Assembly (NCBI GenBank): GCA_030652215.1
Contig: JAUSBC010000007.1
Coordinates: forward strand, 1-51,876
DNA: 51,876 nt
DNA from: Sideroxyarcus sp.
GTDB taxonomy: Bacteria > Pseudomonadota > Gammaproteobacteria > Burkholderiales > Gallionellaceae
Direction of reading: 5' to 3'
Part shown: positions 19,650-27,329 of the stretch, one piece after another
How positions within the stretch are numbered: the stretch's first letter is position 1
Layout: every line of letters begins with the position of its first letter
Position numbers and translations under genes: made by a program
Notes under the pieces: model-generated
What the model was told of the DNA's origin: nothing
Seen by the model: only the letters and a program-made list of their open reading frames with translations
The model's database searches: none

Positions 19650-19731
19650 GTAGGTTGGGCAAAGCACAGCGTGCCCAACATTTTTAATAATGCATTATTT
19701 TGTTGGGCACGCTGCGCTTTGCCCAACCTAC
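19650..19731. repeat. Long palindrome between ftsY and ftsE (31-bp arms)
   Basis: The left arm (19650-19680) starts GTAGGTTGGGCAAAGC and the right arm (19701-19731) is its inverse with one mismatch in 31 positions. The 20-bp loop contains AATAATGCATTATT, itself a palindrome. It starts five bases after the ftsY stop and could fold in RNA as a stable stem. Related sequence beginning GTAGGTTGGG recurs at 23752. Confidence 0.85.
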
Positions 19732-19752
19732 CGGGCTAATTAGGTTTTTACA

Positions 19753-20406
19753 ATGATCAAATTCAACCAAGTCTACAAACGCTACCCCGGCGGCCACGAA
19801 GCACTGAAGAATCTCAACTTCGACATCGCCGAAGGCGAGATGGTGTATCTCACCGGGCACTCGGGCGCGGGCAAGAGCACGCTGCTCAAACTCGTTGCCG
19901 CCATTGAGCGCCCCAGCAGCGGCGGCGTGCTGGTCAAGGGGCAGAACATCCGTTCCATCAAACCCGCCGCCATCCCCGCTTTGCGCCGCAACATCGGACT
20001 GATCTTTCAGGACCATAAACTTTTATTCGACCGCAATGCCTTCGACAACGTGATGCTGCCGCTGCAAATCTGCGGCTTCGACCATCGCGAAGCAGGCAAG
20101 CGCGTGCGTGCCGCGCTGGACAAGGTCGGCCTGCTTGACCGTGAAAAAGCCCACCCCGTCGCGCTTTCCGGCGGCGAGCAGCAACGTCTGTGCATCGCGC
20201 GCGCGATTGTGAATCGCCCCACCATCCTGCTGGCGGATGAACCCACGGGCAACCTCGACACCGAATATTCGACCGAGATCATGAACATCTTCAAATCGTT
20301 CCACCAGGTCGGCGTCACGCTGCTCATCTCCACCCACGACGAAAGCATCCTGCGCCAGTTCCCGGCGCGGGCGTTGCACCTCAAGAAGGGGGAGTTGCAG
20401 GGATGA
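19753..20406 (+). CDS. ftsE: Cell division ATP-binding protein FtsE
   Basis: This 217-residue ATPase forms, with FtsX, the ABC-like complex that controls septal peptidoglycan hydrolases at the division site. Walker A is GHSGAGKST, the Q-loop is LIFQDHKLL, the ABC signature is LSGGEQQRLCIARAI and Walker B is ILLADEPTGNLD; the H-loop is STHD. The start MIKFNQVYKRYPGGHEALKN is standard for FtsE. The stop overlaps the ftsX start by ATGA, so the two are coupled. It follows ftsY and the palindrome at 19650. Confidence 0.97.
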   Translation: MIKFNQVYKRYPGGHEALKNLNFDIAEGEMVYLTGHSGAGKSTLLKLVAAIERPSSGGVLVKGQNIRSIKPAAIPALRRNIGLIFQDHKLLFDRNAFDNVMLPLQICGFDHREAGKRVRAALDKVGLLDREKAHPVALSGGEQQRLCIARAIVNRPTILLADEPTGNLDTEYSTEIMNIFKSFHQVGVTLLISTHDESILRQFPARALHLKKGELQG

Positions 20407-21308
20407 AGACTTTGATCGAACACCTGCGCGTGTTGAACTACACCCTGCGCCGCCTGCTGCTCACACCCAACGCGACGCTGCTCAATATACTCATCATCGG
20501 CATTGCGCTGAGCCTGCCGGTCGGCGGTTACGTGCTGCTGAAGAGCGTGCAGTCGCTCGGTTCGCAGATCGCGGGTACACCGCAGATCAGCGTATTCCTG
20601 ACCATAGGAACCGGTACCGGCGACATCGAGCGCATCGGCGACAAGCTCAAGCAGCACACCGCCATCAAGCGCATCGAATTCGTGTCGCGCGAAGTGGCCC
20701 TGAAAAAATTGCAGCAGAGTACGGGCATGGCCGAAGTGATAGGCGGCCTGTCGCAGAACCCGCTGCCGGATGCTTTCATCGTTTATCCCAAGGAAGGCAA
20801 TTTGAAAGCGATGGAAGCACTGCGCGATGAACTGAATACCTGGCAGCACTTCGAACATGTGCAGCTCGACTCGGCCTGGGTACACAAACTGGAAGCGCTG
20901 CTGGATTTCGGCCGCACGGCGGTTGCCATCCTCGCGGCGTTGTTGAGCTTCGCCCTAATCGCCATCACCTTCAACACCATTCGCCTGCAGATCCTCACGC
21001 GCCGCGAAGAAATCGAAGTGGCGAAACTCATCGGTGCGACAGACGCCTTCATCCGCCGCCCCTTCCTCTATTTCGGCCTCACGCAAGGCCTGCTGGGCGG
21101 CATCGCGGCCTGGCTGCTGGTGGCGATCAGTCTGCAACTGCTAAACCACCAGGTCGGCACCCTCACCCAGCTTTACGCCAGCAACTTCAGCCTGCAACAC
21201 CTCTCGTTCGGCGATAGCCTGACGCTGATGGGATTCGCGGCCTATCTGGGCTGGCTGGGTGCTTGGTTCTCGGTGTCGCAGCATCTGTGGCAGATCGAGC
21301 CGCGCTGA
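20403..21308 (+). CDS. ftsX: Cell division permease-like protein FtsX
   Basis: This 301-residue inner-membrane protein has the FtsX plan: an N-terminal helix (ATLLNILIIGIALSLPVGGY), a periplasmic domain of about 120 residues (including ISVFLTIGTGTGDIERIGDK), then three helices in the C-terminal half (VAILAALLSFALIAITFNTI, a glycine/leucine helix near 230 and LTLMGFAAYLGWLGAWFSVS). The cytosolic loop LQILTRREEIEVAKLIGATD is the coupling segment shared by FtsX proteins. It relays ATP hydrolysis in FtsE to periplasmic amidase activators. rpoH, which follows ftsX in many proteobacteria, is not here. Confidence 0.95.
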   Translation: MKTLIEHLRVLNYTLRRLLLTPNATLLNILIIGIALSLPVGGYVLLKSVQSLGSQIAGTPQISVFLTIGTGTGDIERIGDKLKQHTAIKRIEFVSREVALKKLQQSTGMAEVIGGLSQNPLPDAFIVYPKEGNLKAMEALRDELNTWQHFEHVQLDSAWVHKLEALLDFGRTAVAILAALLSFALIAITFNTIRLQILTRREEIEVAKLIGATDAFIRRPFLYFGLTQGLLGGIAAWLLVAISLQLLNHQVGTLTQLYASNFSLQHLSFGDSLTLMGFAAYLGWLGAWFSVSQHLWQIEPR

Positions 21309-21440
21309 TTAACCCTGCACCGCGCATACCTACATCATTCAAACCACCCTTTCGGCTCCCAAATTCGGGTATCGTCCCGACAAACAACAAGAGTTGCACA
21401 TAAGGCTCGCGCCGGCGAGTCCATACAAAAGGGGAGCAAC

Positions 21441-21896
21441 ATGGCATACATGGTCTGGACGCGGGAACTGGAATCGGGCATTCCCGTCATCGATACGCAG
21501 CATAAACGGCTCACCGAATTCATCAACGAATTGCACGATGCCTGCCAGAGCGGCGATGCTCACGAGACCAACCACGTGATGGAAGGCCTGCTGAATTACA
21601 CCATCACCCACTTCGAATTCGAGGAAAGCCTGCAGGAAAAAGCGGGCTATCTTTACCTCAAGGCACACCGGCGCATTCACGAGATATTCATGAAGAAGGT
21701 TGCCGAAATCAGATCGCGCGCCACCCAGGGCGAAAACGTGGCGCCGGAATTGCTGGCCCTGCTGAACGGCTGGCTGATCAGCCATATCAAGGGTGAGGAT
21801 CGCGACTACGTCGAGTCGGTGAAAAAGTACACCGAAAGCAATGACACAGAAGCCTCCGGCTGGATCAGCACCACCCTCAAGAAGTTGTTTGGCTGA
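21441..21896 (+). CDS. Bacteriohemerythrin
   Basis: This 151-residue cytoplasmic protein has a single four-helix hemerythrin domain that binds O2 at a di-iron site. The ligand pattern is present: IPVIDTQHKRLTEFINELHD near residue 20, THFEFEESLQEKAG near 60, LKAHRRIHEIF near 75-80 and SHIKGEDRDYV near 115. The C-terminal 25 residues are an extension. The ATG follows AAAAGGGGAG. The likely role is oxygen binding, storage or sensing, which would suit a microaerobic organism. It stands alone between ftsX and a sigma-factor operon. Confidence 0.93.
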   Translation: MAYMVWTRELESGIPVIDTQHKRLTEFINELHDACQSGDAHETNHVMEGLLNYTITHFEFEESLQEKAGYLYLKAHRRIHEIFMKKVAEIRSRATQGENVAPELLALLNGWLISHIKGEDRDYVESVKKYTESNDTEASGWISTTLKKLFG

Positions 21897-21911
21897 GCGT
21901 CGAGCCGGCAT

Positions 21912-21974
21912 CCGGAACCTCGGTTCCGAAATATATTTGTTCAGTCCTGGAATAAACGGGTTATCCGGCGTGTT
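21912..21974 (+). promoter_or_regulatory. Palindrome and putative ECF-type promoter before the SnoaL-like gene
   Basis: CGGAAC-CTCG-GTTCCG (21912-21927) is a perfect 6-bp-arm palindrome. Further on, GGAATAA (21949-21955) and CGTGTT (21969-21974) resemble the -35 and -10 boxes of ECF sigma promoters, 15 bp apart counting from GGAAT. They lie 46 bp before the first gene of an operon that encodes an ECF sigma factor, so self-regulation is possible. Motif match only. Confidence 0.35.
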
Positions 21975-22019
21975 TGCCTGAGTGCGACACCCAAACTCAC
22001 CCAACAACAGGAGGCCAAC

Positions 22020-22448
22020 ATGAACACAATCGCCCGTACTCTTTGCGCAGCAACCCTGCTCTCCCTTTCCTCGCTCGTATCCGCCGCGCCGGCAGACGAT
22101 GCCACCGCACATTTCAAGGCCATTGCCGCCGGAAATGTCGACCAGATCATGACGGGCTACGGCGACAACGCCACCCTGCAATGGGTGGGCGGACCGCTGG
22201 ACGGTGCCTATGTCGGCAACGACAAAATACGCGAAACCTGGGGTAAGTTCGCCAAGGGCAATGCACCGCTTGAGGTGAGCGCCTCCAAACTGGAGGAAAG
22301 CGCCAACCCCAAAGGGACCACCGTCACCGCCAACGTCGAGTTCAAAGGCAAGACAACGATCAAAGTGCGCTTCGTGCTGGTTTACCGCGAAGGTAAACTG
22401 GTCAACGAAGTGTGGCAGATCGACCCGAAACTGATGACTGGCTACTGA
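22020..22448 (+). CDS. Secreted SnoaL/NTF2-like protein
   Basis: This 142-residue protein has a clear signal peptide (TLCAATLLSLSSLVSAAPA) and a single NTF2-like (SnoaL) cone domain: DATAHFKAIAAGNVDQIMTG, a TLQWVGGPLDGAYVGNDKIR turn, then paired strands ending VRFVLVYREGKLVNEVWQID. Members bind small hydrophobic ligands or serve as scaffolds; no catalytic residues can be named here. AGGAGG precedes the ATG. It lies 17 nt before the ECF sigma factor gene and is probably cotranscribed, which makes it either a target or a sensor component of that sigma factor. Confidence 0.82.
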   Translation: MNTIARTLCAATLLSLSSLVSAAPADDATAHFKAIAAGNVDQIMTGYGDNATLQWVGGPLDGAYVGNDKIRETWGKFAKGNAPLEVSASKLEESANPKGTTVTANVEFKGKTTIKVRFVLVYREGKLVNEVWQIDPKLMTGY

Positions 22449-22465
22449 ACTGACGGAGCAAGCGC

Positions 22466-22975
22466 GTGAACGAAGCCGACCGCCTGATTGAAGAGCACAT
22501 CCCGCGCTTGCGCCGCTATGCCCGGTCGCTGGTGTGGGAACGCGGTCGCGCCGACGATCTGGTGCAGGACACGCTGGAACGCGCGTGGGGCCGCTTCCAT
22601 ATGTGGCGGCGCGGCAGCGACCTGCGCGCCTGGCTGTTTGCCATCATGCACAACATCCATGCGAACAATGTCCGGGCAGACTGTGCCGCGCCCGCGCAGC
22701 AGCCGCTGGATGAAGACGAACTGAATATTCCCGTGCGCGCCACACAGGAAGACGGACTGCAGGTCAGGGACATGCAGGCTGCGCTCGATTGCCTGCCCGT
22801 CGAGCAACGCGAAGTACTGCTTCTGGTCGGGCTGGAAGAGATGCGCTACGAGGAAGTGGCAAAAGTGCTGAGCGTGCCCGTGGGCACCGTGATGTCGCGA
22901 CTGTCGCGCGGCCGCGAGCATCTGCGCCAGATCATGGCGGGCAAAACGATTCCGGCGTTGAGGGTGGTGAAATGA
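22466..22975 (+). CDS. ECF-family RNA polymerase sigma factor
   Basis: This 169-residue protein contains only sigma regions 2 and 4. Region 2 is YARSLVWERGRADDLVQDTL followed by an ERAW helix and RAWLFAIMHNI; region 4 is LPVEQREVLLLVGLEEMRYE and a helix-turn-helix (VLSVPVGTVMSRLSRGREHL). The start is GTG at 22466 after CGGAG. It is coupled to the next gene by ATGA, and that gene encodes a membrane protein with an anti-sigma-like N-terminus. It would direct RNA polymerase to a small stress or envelope regulon; the signal is unknown. Confidence 0.93.
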   Translation: MNEADRLIEEHIPRLRRYARSLVWERGRADDLVQDTLERAWGRFHMWRRGSDLRAWLFAIMHNIHANNVRADCAAPAQQPLDEDELNIPVRATQEDGLQVRDMQAALDCLPVEQREVLLLVGLEEMRYEEVAKVLSVPVGTVMSRLSRGREHLRQIMAGKTIPALRVVK

Positions 22976-23736
22976 ACGATACGATAAAAACCTTGAACGA
23001 GTCCGACTTGCAGGCCTACATAGATGGCCAATTGGACCCACTGCGCCACGCCCAGGTGGAAGCCTGGCTGGCAGTGCATCCGGACGATGCCGAACGCGCG
23101 TCCGCCTATCGCCAACAAAACGCTGCGCTGCATGCATTGTTCGATCCTGTGTTGAGCGAAGCGGTACCGCAACGCCTGGCCAGACCGGAACCCAGGTCAT
23201 GGCTCACACTGCCGCAACTGCGCTACGCGGCTGTTGCCGCCTGGCTGTCCATCGGCGGCGCACTGGGCTGGTTCATGCACGGCGCGCAGGAAGGGCGTGC
23301 TCCGGCCTCAATGGCATTCGCGCATCAGGCCGCCCTCGCCCATGTGGTTTACACCCCCGAAGTGCGCCACCCGGTGGAAGTGGGCGCCGACCAGGAAGCG
23401 CACCTGACCGCATGGCTGTCGAAACGGCTGGGCTCCCCGCTCAAGGTTCCGCATCTGGGTACTGGATACGAACTGGTTGGCGGCCGACTGCTGCCCGGCA
23501 GCGACGGCCCGGCTGCGCAATTCATGTATCAGGATACACACGGCCAGCGCCTGACTTTATATGTGCGCACCGACAAAGCAGAGAATCAGGAAACCGCCTT
23601 CCGTTATGCGCGCGAAGAAAACGTCGGAGTGTTCTACTGGATAGACGGGCCGTTCGGCTATGCGCTGTCGGGTGATGTGGAGAAACCGGAATTGCTGAGG
23701 GTGGCGCAGGTGGTTTATCAGCAGCTTAATCCGTAA
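22972..23736 (+). CDS. Transmembrane anti-sigma factor
   Basis: This 254-residue protein has a cytoplasmic N-terminal helical region (ESDLQAYIDGQLDPLRHAQV) of the type that binds ECF sigma factors, one transmembrane helix (YAAVAAWLSIGGALGWFMH) near residue 90 and a periplasmic domain of about 145 residues. The HxxxCxxC zinc motif of ZAS anti-sigma factors is absent. The periplasmic part contains VYTPEVRHPVEVGADQEAHL and VGGRLLPGSDGPAAQFMYQD, a pattern common in proteobacterial FecR-unlike anti-sigma proteins. It is coupled to the sigma gene by ATGA. It should hold the sigma factor inactive until an envelope signal appears. Confidence 0.88.
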   Translation: MNDTIKTLNESDLQAYIDGQLDPLRHAQVEAWLAVHPDDAERASAYRQQNAALHALFDPVLSEAVPQRLARPEPRSWLTLPQLRYAAVAAWLSIGGALGWFMHGAQEGRAPASMAFAHQAALAHVVYTPEVRHPVEVGADQEAHLTAWLSKRLGSPLKVPHLGTGYELVGGRLLPGSDGPAAQFMYQDTHGQRLTLYVRTDKAENQETAFRYAREENVGVFYWIDGPFGYALSGDVEKPELLRVAQVVYQQLNP

Positions 23737-23751
23737 AGAACTGCCCCACAG

Positions 23752-23873
23752 GTAGGTTGGGTTGAGCGCAGCGATACCCAACATATGAAACGATGGGTAT
23801 CGCGATGCTCTGACGATTTCTCACGCGGTTCACCGCGTAGAGAATCGCGTAACTTTGTTGCAACCCATCCTAC
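23752..23873. repeat. Imperfect palindromic repeat after the anti-sigma gene
   Basis: The element starts GTAGGTTGGGTTGAGCGCAG and ends AACCCATCCTAC. Inner parts GCGATACCCA and TGGGTATCGC also pair, and a second small hairpin (CGCGGTTCACCGCG) lies in the right half. The outer sequence matches the start of the palindrome at 19650, so both belong to one repeat family. Confidence 0.7.
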
Positions 23874-23893
23874 GCAAGCTTTCCCGGATTCCG

Positions 23894-24499
23894 CTACGTT
23901 TCATCCTGGCTACGGGGTTTTTCCATTCTTTCCATTTTCAATCCGCTCACCTTGGGCGTCCACAGTGCGGGGTTCACCGGAAACTCGTTCAGTTCTCCGG
24001 TGCGCCGATAGCCGCGCCGCTCGTAGAACGCGATCAATTCGTGGCGGGAGGTGATGACGATCATGGCATACGAACTCACATCCCACGCCTTGCGCGCCAG
24101 GGTCTCGGCCTCTTGCAGCAAGTGCTTGCCGATGCCTGCGCCTTGTATATCCGGCCGCACGACGAACATGCCGATGTAGGCCTGAGTGCCTTGTTTTTCG
24201 ATGTGCACCGATCCGGCAAGCGCGGTGCCGCGATGGCAAAGCAGAAGAAAAGAATCTTGCGCGGTGATAAGTTGCCGGATTTCCTGCGGCGTCGTGCGCA
24301 GCCCGTCCAGCAGATCAGCTTCCGTGGTCCAGCCCTGTCTGCTGGTTTCGCCGCGGTAAGCGGAGTTGATGAGGTCTGTTATGGCTTGTGCGTCTTCTGC
24401 AGTTGCACGGCGGAATGACAAGGTGTCGCTTGTCGGGAGCGCCGGCGTCTCGTCGGCTGTTTCAAACGACTTTGCCGACGGGGAGGTCGGCGCTCCCAT
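23894..24499 (-). CDS. GNAT-family N-acetyltransferase
   Basis: This protein of up to 201 residues transfers an acetyl group from acetyl-CoA to an unknown amine. The fold starts at LSFRRATAEDAQAITDLINS and contains the acetyl-CoA site IGMFVVRPDIQGAGIGKHLL, with the R/QxxGxG/A pattern (QGAGIG), then VITSRHELIAFYERRGYRRT, the typical helix 4-beta 6 motif. The ATG at 24499 overlaps the pmbA stop as TAATG, but the first 22 or so residues are encoded by a palindromic repeat (24435-24497) and have no GNAT similarity. A TTG at the DTLSF position is another candidate start, giving a protein that begins at the fold. Confidence 0.85.
   Translation of the reverse strand: MGAPTSPSAKSFETADETPALPTSDTLSFRRATAEDAQAITDLINSAYRGETSRQGWTTEADLLDGLRTTPQEIRQLITAQDSFLLLCHRGTALAGSVHIEKQGTQAYIGMFVVRPDIQGAGIGKHLLQEAETLARKAWDVSSYAMIVITSRHELIAFYERRGYRRTGELNEFPVNPALWTPKVSGLKMERMEKPRSQDET
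24435..24497. repeat. Palindromic repeat inside the start of the GNAT gene
   Basis: GGGAGCGCCGGCGTCTCGTC and further bases (24435-24457) pair with the inverse sequence at 24474-24497, ending GGTCGGCGCTCCC. The element is of the GC-rich intergenic palindrome type and lies directly at the 3' end of pmbA, inside the annotated reading frame of the acetyltransferase. Confidence 0.7.
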
Positions 24500-25845
24500 T
24501 AACGCCCCGCCACCATCATGTTCTCGATCAGCACCGAGCCGCATTGGCGCGCGCCCTGCACCAGCACGTCGTTGCCGACGGCGGCGATGTGTTTGTACAT
24601 CTCCTTGAGGTTGCCGGCGATGGTAATTTCTTCCACCGGATACTGGATCTCGCCGTGCTCGACCCAGAAGCCCGCCGCGCCGCGCGAATAGTCGCCAGTA
24701 ACGGGATTGACGCCGTGGCCCAGCAGTTCGGTGACCAGCAGGCCGCGCTGCATCTTGCGCAGCAGTCCATTGAAGTCCAGTTCGCCCGGCCGGATGATGA
24801 GGTTGTGCGTGCCGCCCGCGTTGCCGGTGGTTTGCATGCCGAGCTTGCGCGCGGAGTAGCTGCCGAGGAAATATCCGCGCAGCACGCCTTCTTCCACGAT
24901 GGCACGGCGGCGGGTACGCACACCTTCGTCATCGAAGGCACTGCTGCCCAGACCGCGCTTGATGTCCGGCACGTCTTCGATATGGATATTGGAGGAAAAG
25001 ACGGGCTTCTCCAGATGATCAAGCAGGAAGGAGGATTTGCGATACAGGCTGCCGCCGCTCACCGCGCCCACGAAGTGGCCGAACAGTCCGCCCGCGATGG
25101 GCGCTTCGAACAGCACCGGGCACTGCATGGTGTCAATTTTGCGCGCTTTGAGCCGGCGCACGGTGCGCTCGGCGGCGATGCGGCCGATCTCTTCCACTTT
25201 CAATATCTCGCGTGCATTGCGCGCCGAACCGTACCAGTAGTCGCGCTGCATGCTGTCGCCCTTGCCGGCAATCACCGAACAGCTCACGCTGTGGCGCGAA
25301 CTGGGGTAGCCGGCCATGAAACCGAGGCTGTTGGCCTGCACGAAGCGGCCTTCGTTAATGCTGACGGTGGCACCTTCGGAATTGTTGATGCGCTTGTCGG
25401 TCTTGAAAGCAGCCTCTTCGCATTCGCTTGCCAGCCCGATAGCCTGCTCCACGCTGATTTTCCACGGGTGATACAGGTCCAGGTCGGGGAATTCGGTGGC
25501 GAGCTGGTCGGCGTCCGGCAGCCCGGCACAGTCGTCTTCGGCGGTGTAGCGCGCAATGTTGAGCGCGGCATCCACGGTATCGCGCAGCGCTTTCTTCGAA
25601 AAGTCCGAGGAACTCGCGTTGCCTCGGCGCTGGCCGATGTAAACGCTGACGCTCATGCCCTTGTCGCGGTTGTATTCGATGGTCTCGACCGCGCCCTGGC
25701 GCACCGTGACGGTCTGGCCGAAACCTTCCGACACCTCGGTCGCACAGGCTGTCGCCCCCTGTTTACTGGCGTAATGGACGACATCGGAGGCCATTTGCTG
25801 CAGGGAATCGGCGGTGTGGACGGCTTTTGAGACTTTGATATTCAT
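24499..25845 (-). CDS. pmbA: Metalloprotease PmbA (TldE)
   Basis: This 448-residue protein is the TldE half of the TldD/TldE peptidase, which matures peptide antibiotics such as microcins and degrades CcdA. It has the N-terminal PmbA domain (VTVRQGAVETIEYNRDKGMS), the central SYSARKLGMQTTGNAGGTHN region and the C-terminal VNPVTGDYSRGAAGFWVEHG, a hallmark of the family. The zinc-binding HExxxH motif is in the TldD subunit, not here, as expected; no tldD is in this window. The ATG at 25845 begins MNIKVSKAV; a longer open frame to 25932 has no family similarity. It is divergent from yjgA, a common pmbA-yjgA arrangement in proteobacteria. Confidence 0.94.
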   Translation of the reverse strand: MNIKVSKAVHTADSLQQMASDVVHYASKQGATACATEVSEGFGQTVTVRQGAVETIEYNRDKGMSVSVYIGQRRGNASSSDFSKKALRDTVDAALNIARYTAEDDCAGLPDADQLATEFPDLDLYHPWKISVEQAIGLASECEEAAFKTDKRINNSEGATVSINEGRFVQANSLGFMAGYPSSRHSVSCSVIAGKGDSMQRDYWYGSARNAREILKVEEIGRIAAERTVRRLKARKIDTMQCPVLFEAPIAGGLFGHFVGAVSGGSLYRKSSFLLDHLEKPVFSSNIHIEDVPDIKRGLGSSAFDDEGVRTRRRAIVEEGVLRGYFLGSYSARKLGMQTTGNAGGTHNLIIRPGELDFNGLLRKMQRGLLVTELLGHGVNPVTGDYSRGAAGFWVEHGEIQYPVEEITIAGNLKEMYKHIAAVGNDVLVQGARQCGSVLIENMMVAGR

Positions 25846-25911
25846 AAAATTCGGGCGGCTGGTTCGTCGGGAGGCGCTATCATAGCAACATCTGTTGAAC
25901 TTACCGACCCC

Positions 25912-26433
25912 ATGAATACGCGCCAAAGACACGAAGACGAGCTGGAAGAAGAACTTCCGCCCAGCAAAACCAAGATCAAGAAGCAGATGCTCGAACTGCA
26001 GGACCTGGGCAAGACCCTGACCGGGCTATCCAAAGAGAAACTCAAAGAGCTCAATCTGGAAGAAGACCTGCTGCAGGCCATCCTGGAATACAAAAAGATG
26101 ACCAAGTTCGGCGCGCTCAACCGCCAACTGCAATATATCGGCCGTTTGATGCGCGAAGTGGACCCCGCCCCCATCCAGGCCAAGCTCGATGCCTGGAACG
26201 GTGTTTCGCGCCAGCATACTGCCTACCTGCACCAGGTCGAGAACTGGCGCGACCGCCTGATCGAGCAGCCGGATGCCCTCACCGAACTGCTGGCTGCGTT
26301 CCCGGAAGCCGATGCCCAGCATCTGCGGACGTTGATACGCAATGCGCAAAAGGAGAAGGAGCTGTTGAAGCCCCCGAAATCTTACCGCGAGCTGTTTCAG
26401 GTTCTGCGAGATGTCATTCCGGAACCGGAATGA
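25912..26433 (+). CDS. yjgA: Ribosome-associated protein of the DUF615 family (YjgA/DarP)
   Basis: This 173-residue highly charged helical protein belongs to the DUF615 family; the E. coli member (YjgA, renamed DarP) associates with immature 50S particles. Family features are KKQMLELQDLGKTLTGLSKE near residue 24, the following ILEYKKMTKFGALNRQLQYI and the C-terminal KPPKSYRELFQVLRDVIPE. Length matches the family (about 180). It is divergent from pmbA with a 66-bp spacer. The following 202 bp hold a mobile-element-like inverted repeat and no gene. Confidence 0.93.
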   Translation: MNTRQRHEDELEEELPPSKTKIKKQMLELQDLGKTLTGLSKEKLKELNLEEDLLQAILEYKKMTKFGALNRQLQYIGRLMREVDPAPIQAKLDAWNGVSRQHTAYLHQVENWRDRLIEQPDALTELLAAFPEADAQHLRTLIRNAQKEKELLKPPKSYRELFQVLRDVIPEPE

Positions 26434-26471
26434 GAAAATTTAAACCCGAATAGCTCATTGGGAAATACCAC

Positions 26472-26597
26472 GTCATTCCGGCGAAGGCCGGAATCCAGAT
26501 GATCAAATATTTCCCGAGCATGTGGGACAACATCGTGGGTTTTGTCCGCTTCGCGGTAATTTTTTCATTGCTGGATACCGGCCTGCGCCGGTATGAC
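26472..26597. repeat. Inverted repeat with 27-bp termini, MITE-like
   Basis: The left terminus starts GTCATTCCGGCGAAGGCCGG (26472) and the right terminus ends CCTGCGCCGGTATGAC (26597); the two 27-bp arms match at 24 positions. The 72-bp interior is less GC-rich and has no open frame. Each terminus is also a small hairpin on its own. The GTCATTCCGGCGAAGGCCGG sequence is a widespread proteobacterial intergenic repeat. Confidence 0.75.
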
Positions 26598-26635
26598 AGC
26601 CAAATATCTTATACGTTGATACTGGCAGCACAATC

Positions 26636-27325
26636 ATGACTTCCATACTCCCCAACATCACCCTCGATACCGGCTCCAACCCCCAGTACAGCATCATCTG
26701 GCTGCACGGACTGGGCGCCGACGGAGAGGATTTCGTGCCCATCGCCGAAGAGATGAATCTCCCGGTCGCGGTGCGCTACATCTTCCCGCATGCTCCCATG
26801 CGCCCAGTGACCATCAACGGCGGCTATGTGATGCGCGCCTGGTACGACATCCTGACCGGCGCGGCGTCGGCAGAACTTTCCGCCAGCATCGGCCGTAACG
26901 AGGATGCGGAGGGCATACGCGAATCGCAGGCGGAAATCGAGAAATTGATCGCGCAGGAACGACAGCGCGGTATCGCGGCCGGGAACATCTACCTCGCCGG
27001 GTTTTCGCAGGGCGGTGCAGTGGTCTTGTATACCGGATTGCGCCACAAGGAGAAGCTGGGCGGGATACTGGCGCTTTCGACTTATCTGCCGCTACTGAAG
27101 ACCTTGTCTGCCGAAGCCGATGCGGCCGCCAAAGCCGTTCCCGTTTTCATGGCGCACGGCGCGAGCGATCCGGTGATTCCCTATGCTTTCGGACGCGCTT
27201 CGGCGGATGAGTTGTCGGGACAGGGCTATGAACTGGAATGGCACAGCTACAACATGCCACACTCGGTGTGCCCGGAAGAGATACGCGATATCGAGCAGTG
27301 GCTGACGCAAAGACTGGCCGCGTAA
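26636..27325 (+). CDS. Phospholipase/carboxylesterase of the alpha/beta-hydrolase fold
   Basis: This 229-residue hydrolase belongs to the acyl-protein thioesterase/carboxylesterase II family. The oxyanion-hole region is IIWLHGLGADGEDFVPIAEE, the nucleophile elbow is LAGFSQGGAV (Ser near residue 126), the acid is in HGASDPVIPYA and the catalytic histidine is in YNMPHSVCPEEI. All three members of the triad are present and length is typical (about 220). There is no signal peptide, so it is cytoplasmic. Physiological substrates of bacterial members are generally unknown short-chain esters. It stands alone and converges with the gene at 27330. Confidence 0.93.
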   Translation: MTSILPNITLDTGSNPQYSIIWLHGLGADGEDFVPIAEEMNLPVAVRYIFPHAPMRPVTINGGYVMRAWYDILTGAASAELSASIGRNEDAEGIRESQAEIEKLIAQERQRGIAAGNIYLAGFSQGGAVVLYTGLRHKEKLGGILALSTYLPLLKTLSAEADAAAKAVPVFMAHGASDPVIPYAFGRASADELSGQGYELEWHSYNMPHSVCPEEIRDIEQWLTQRLAA

Positions 27326-27329
27326 AAAC

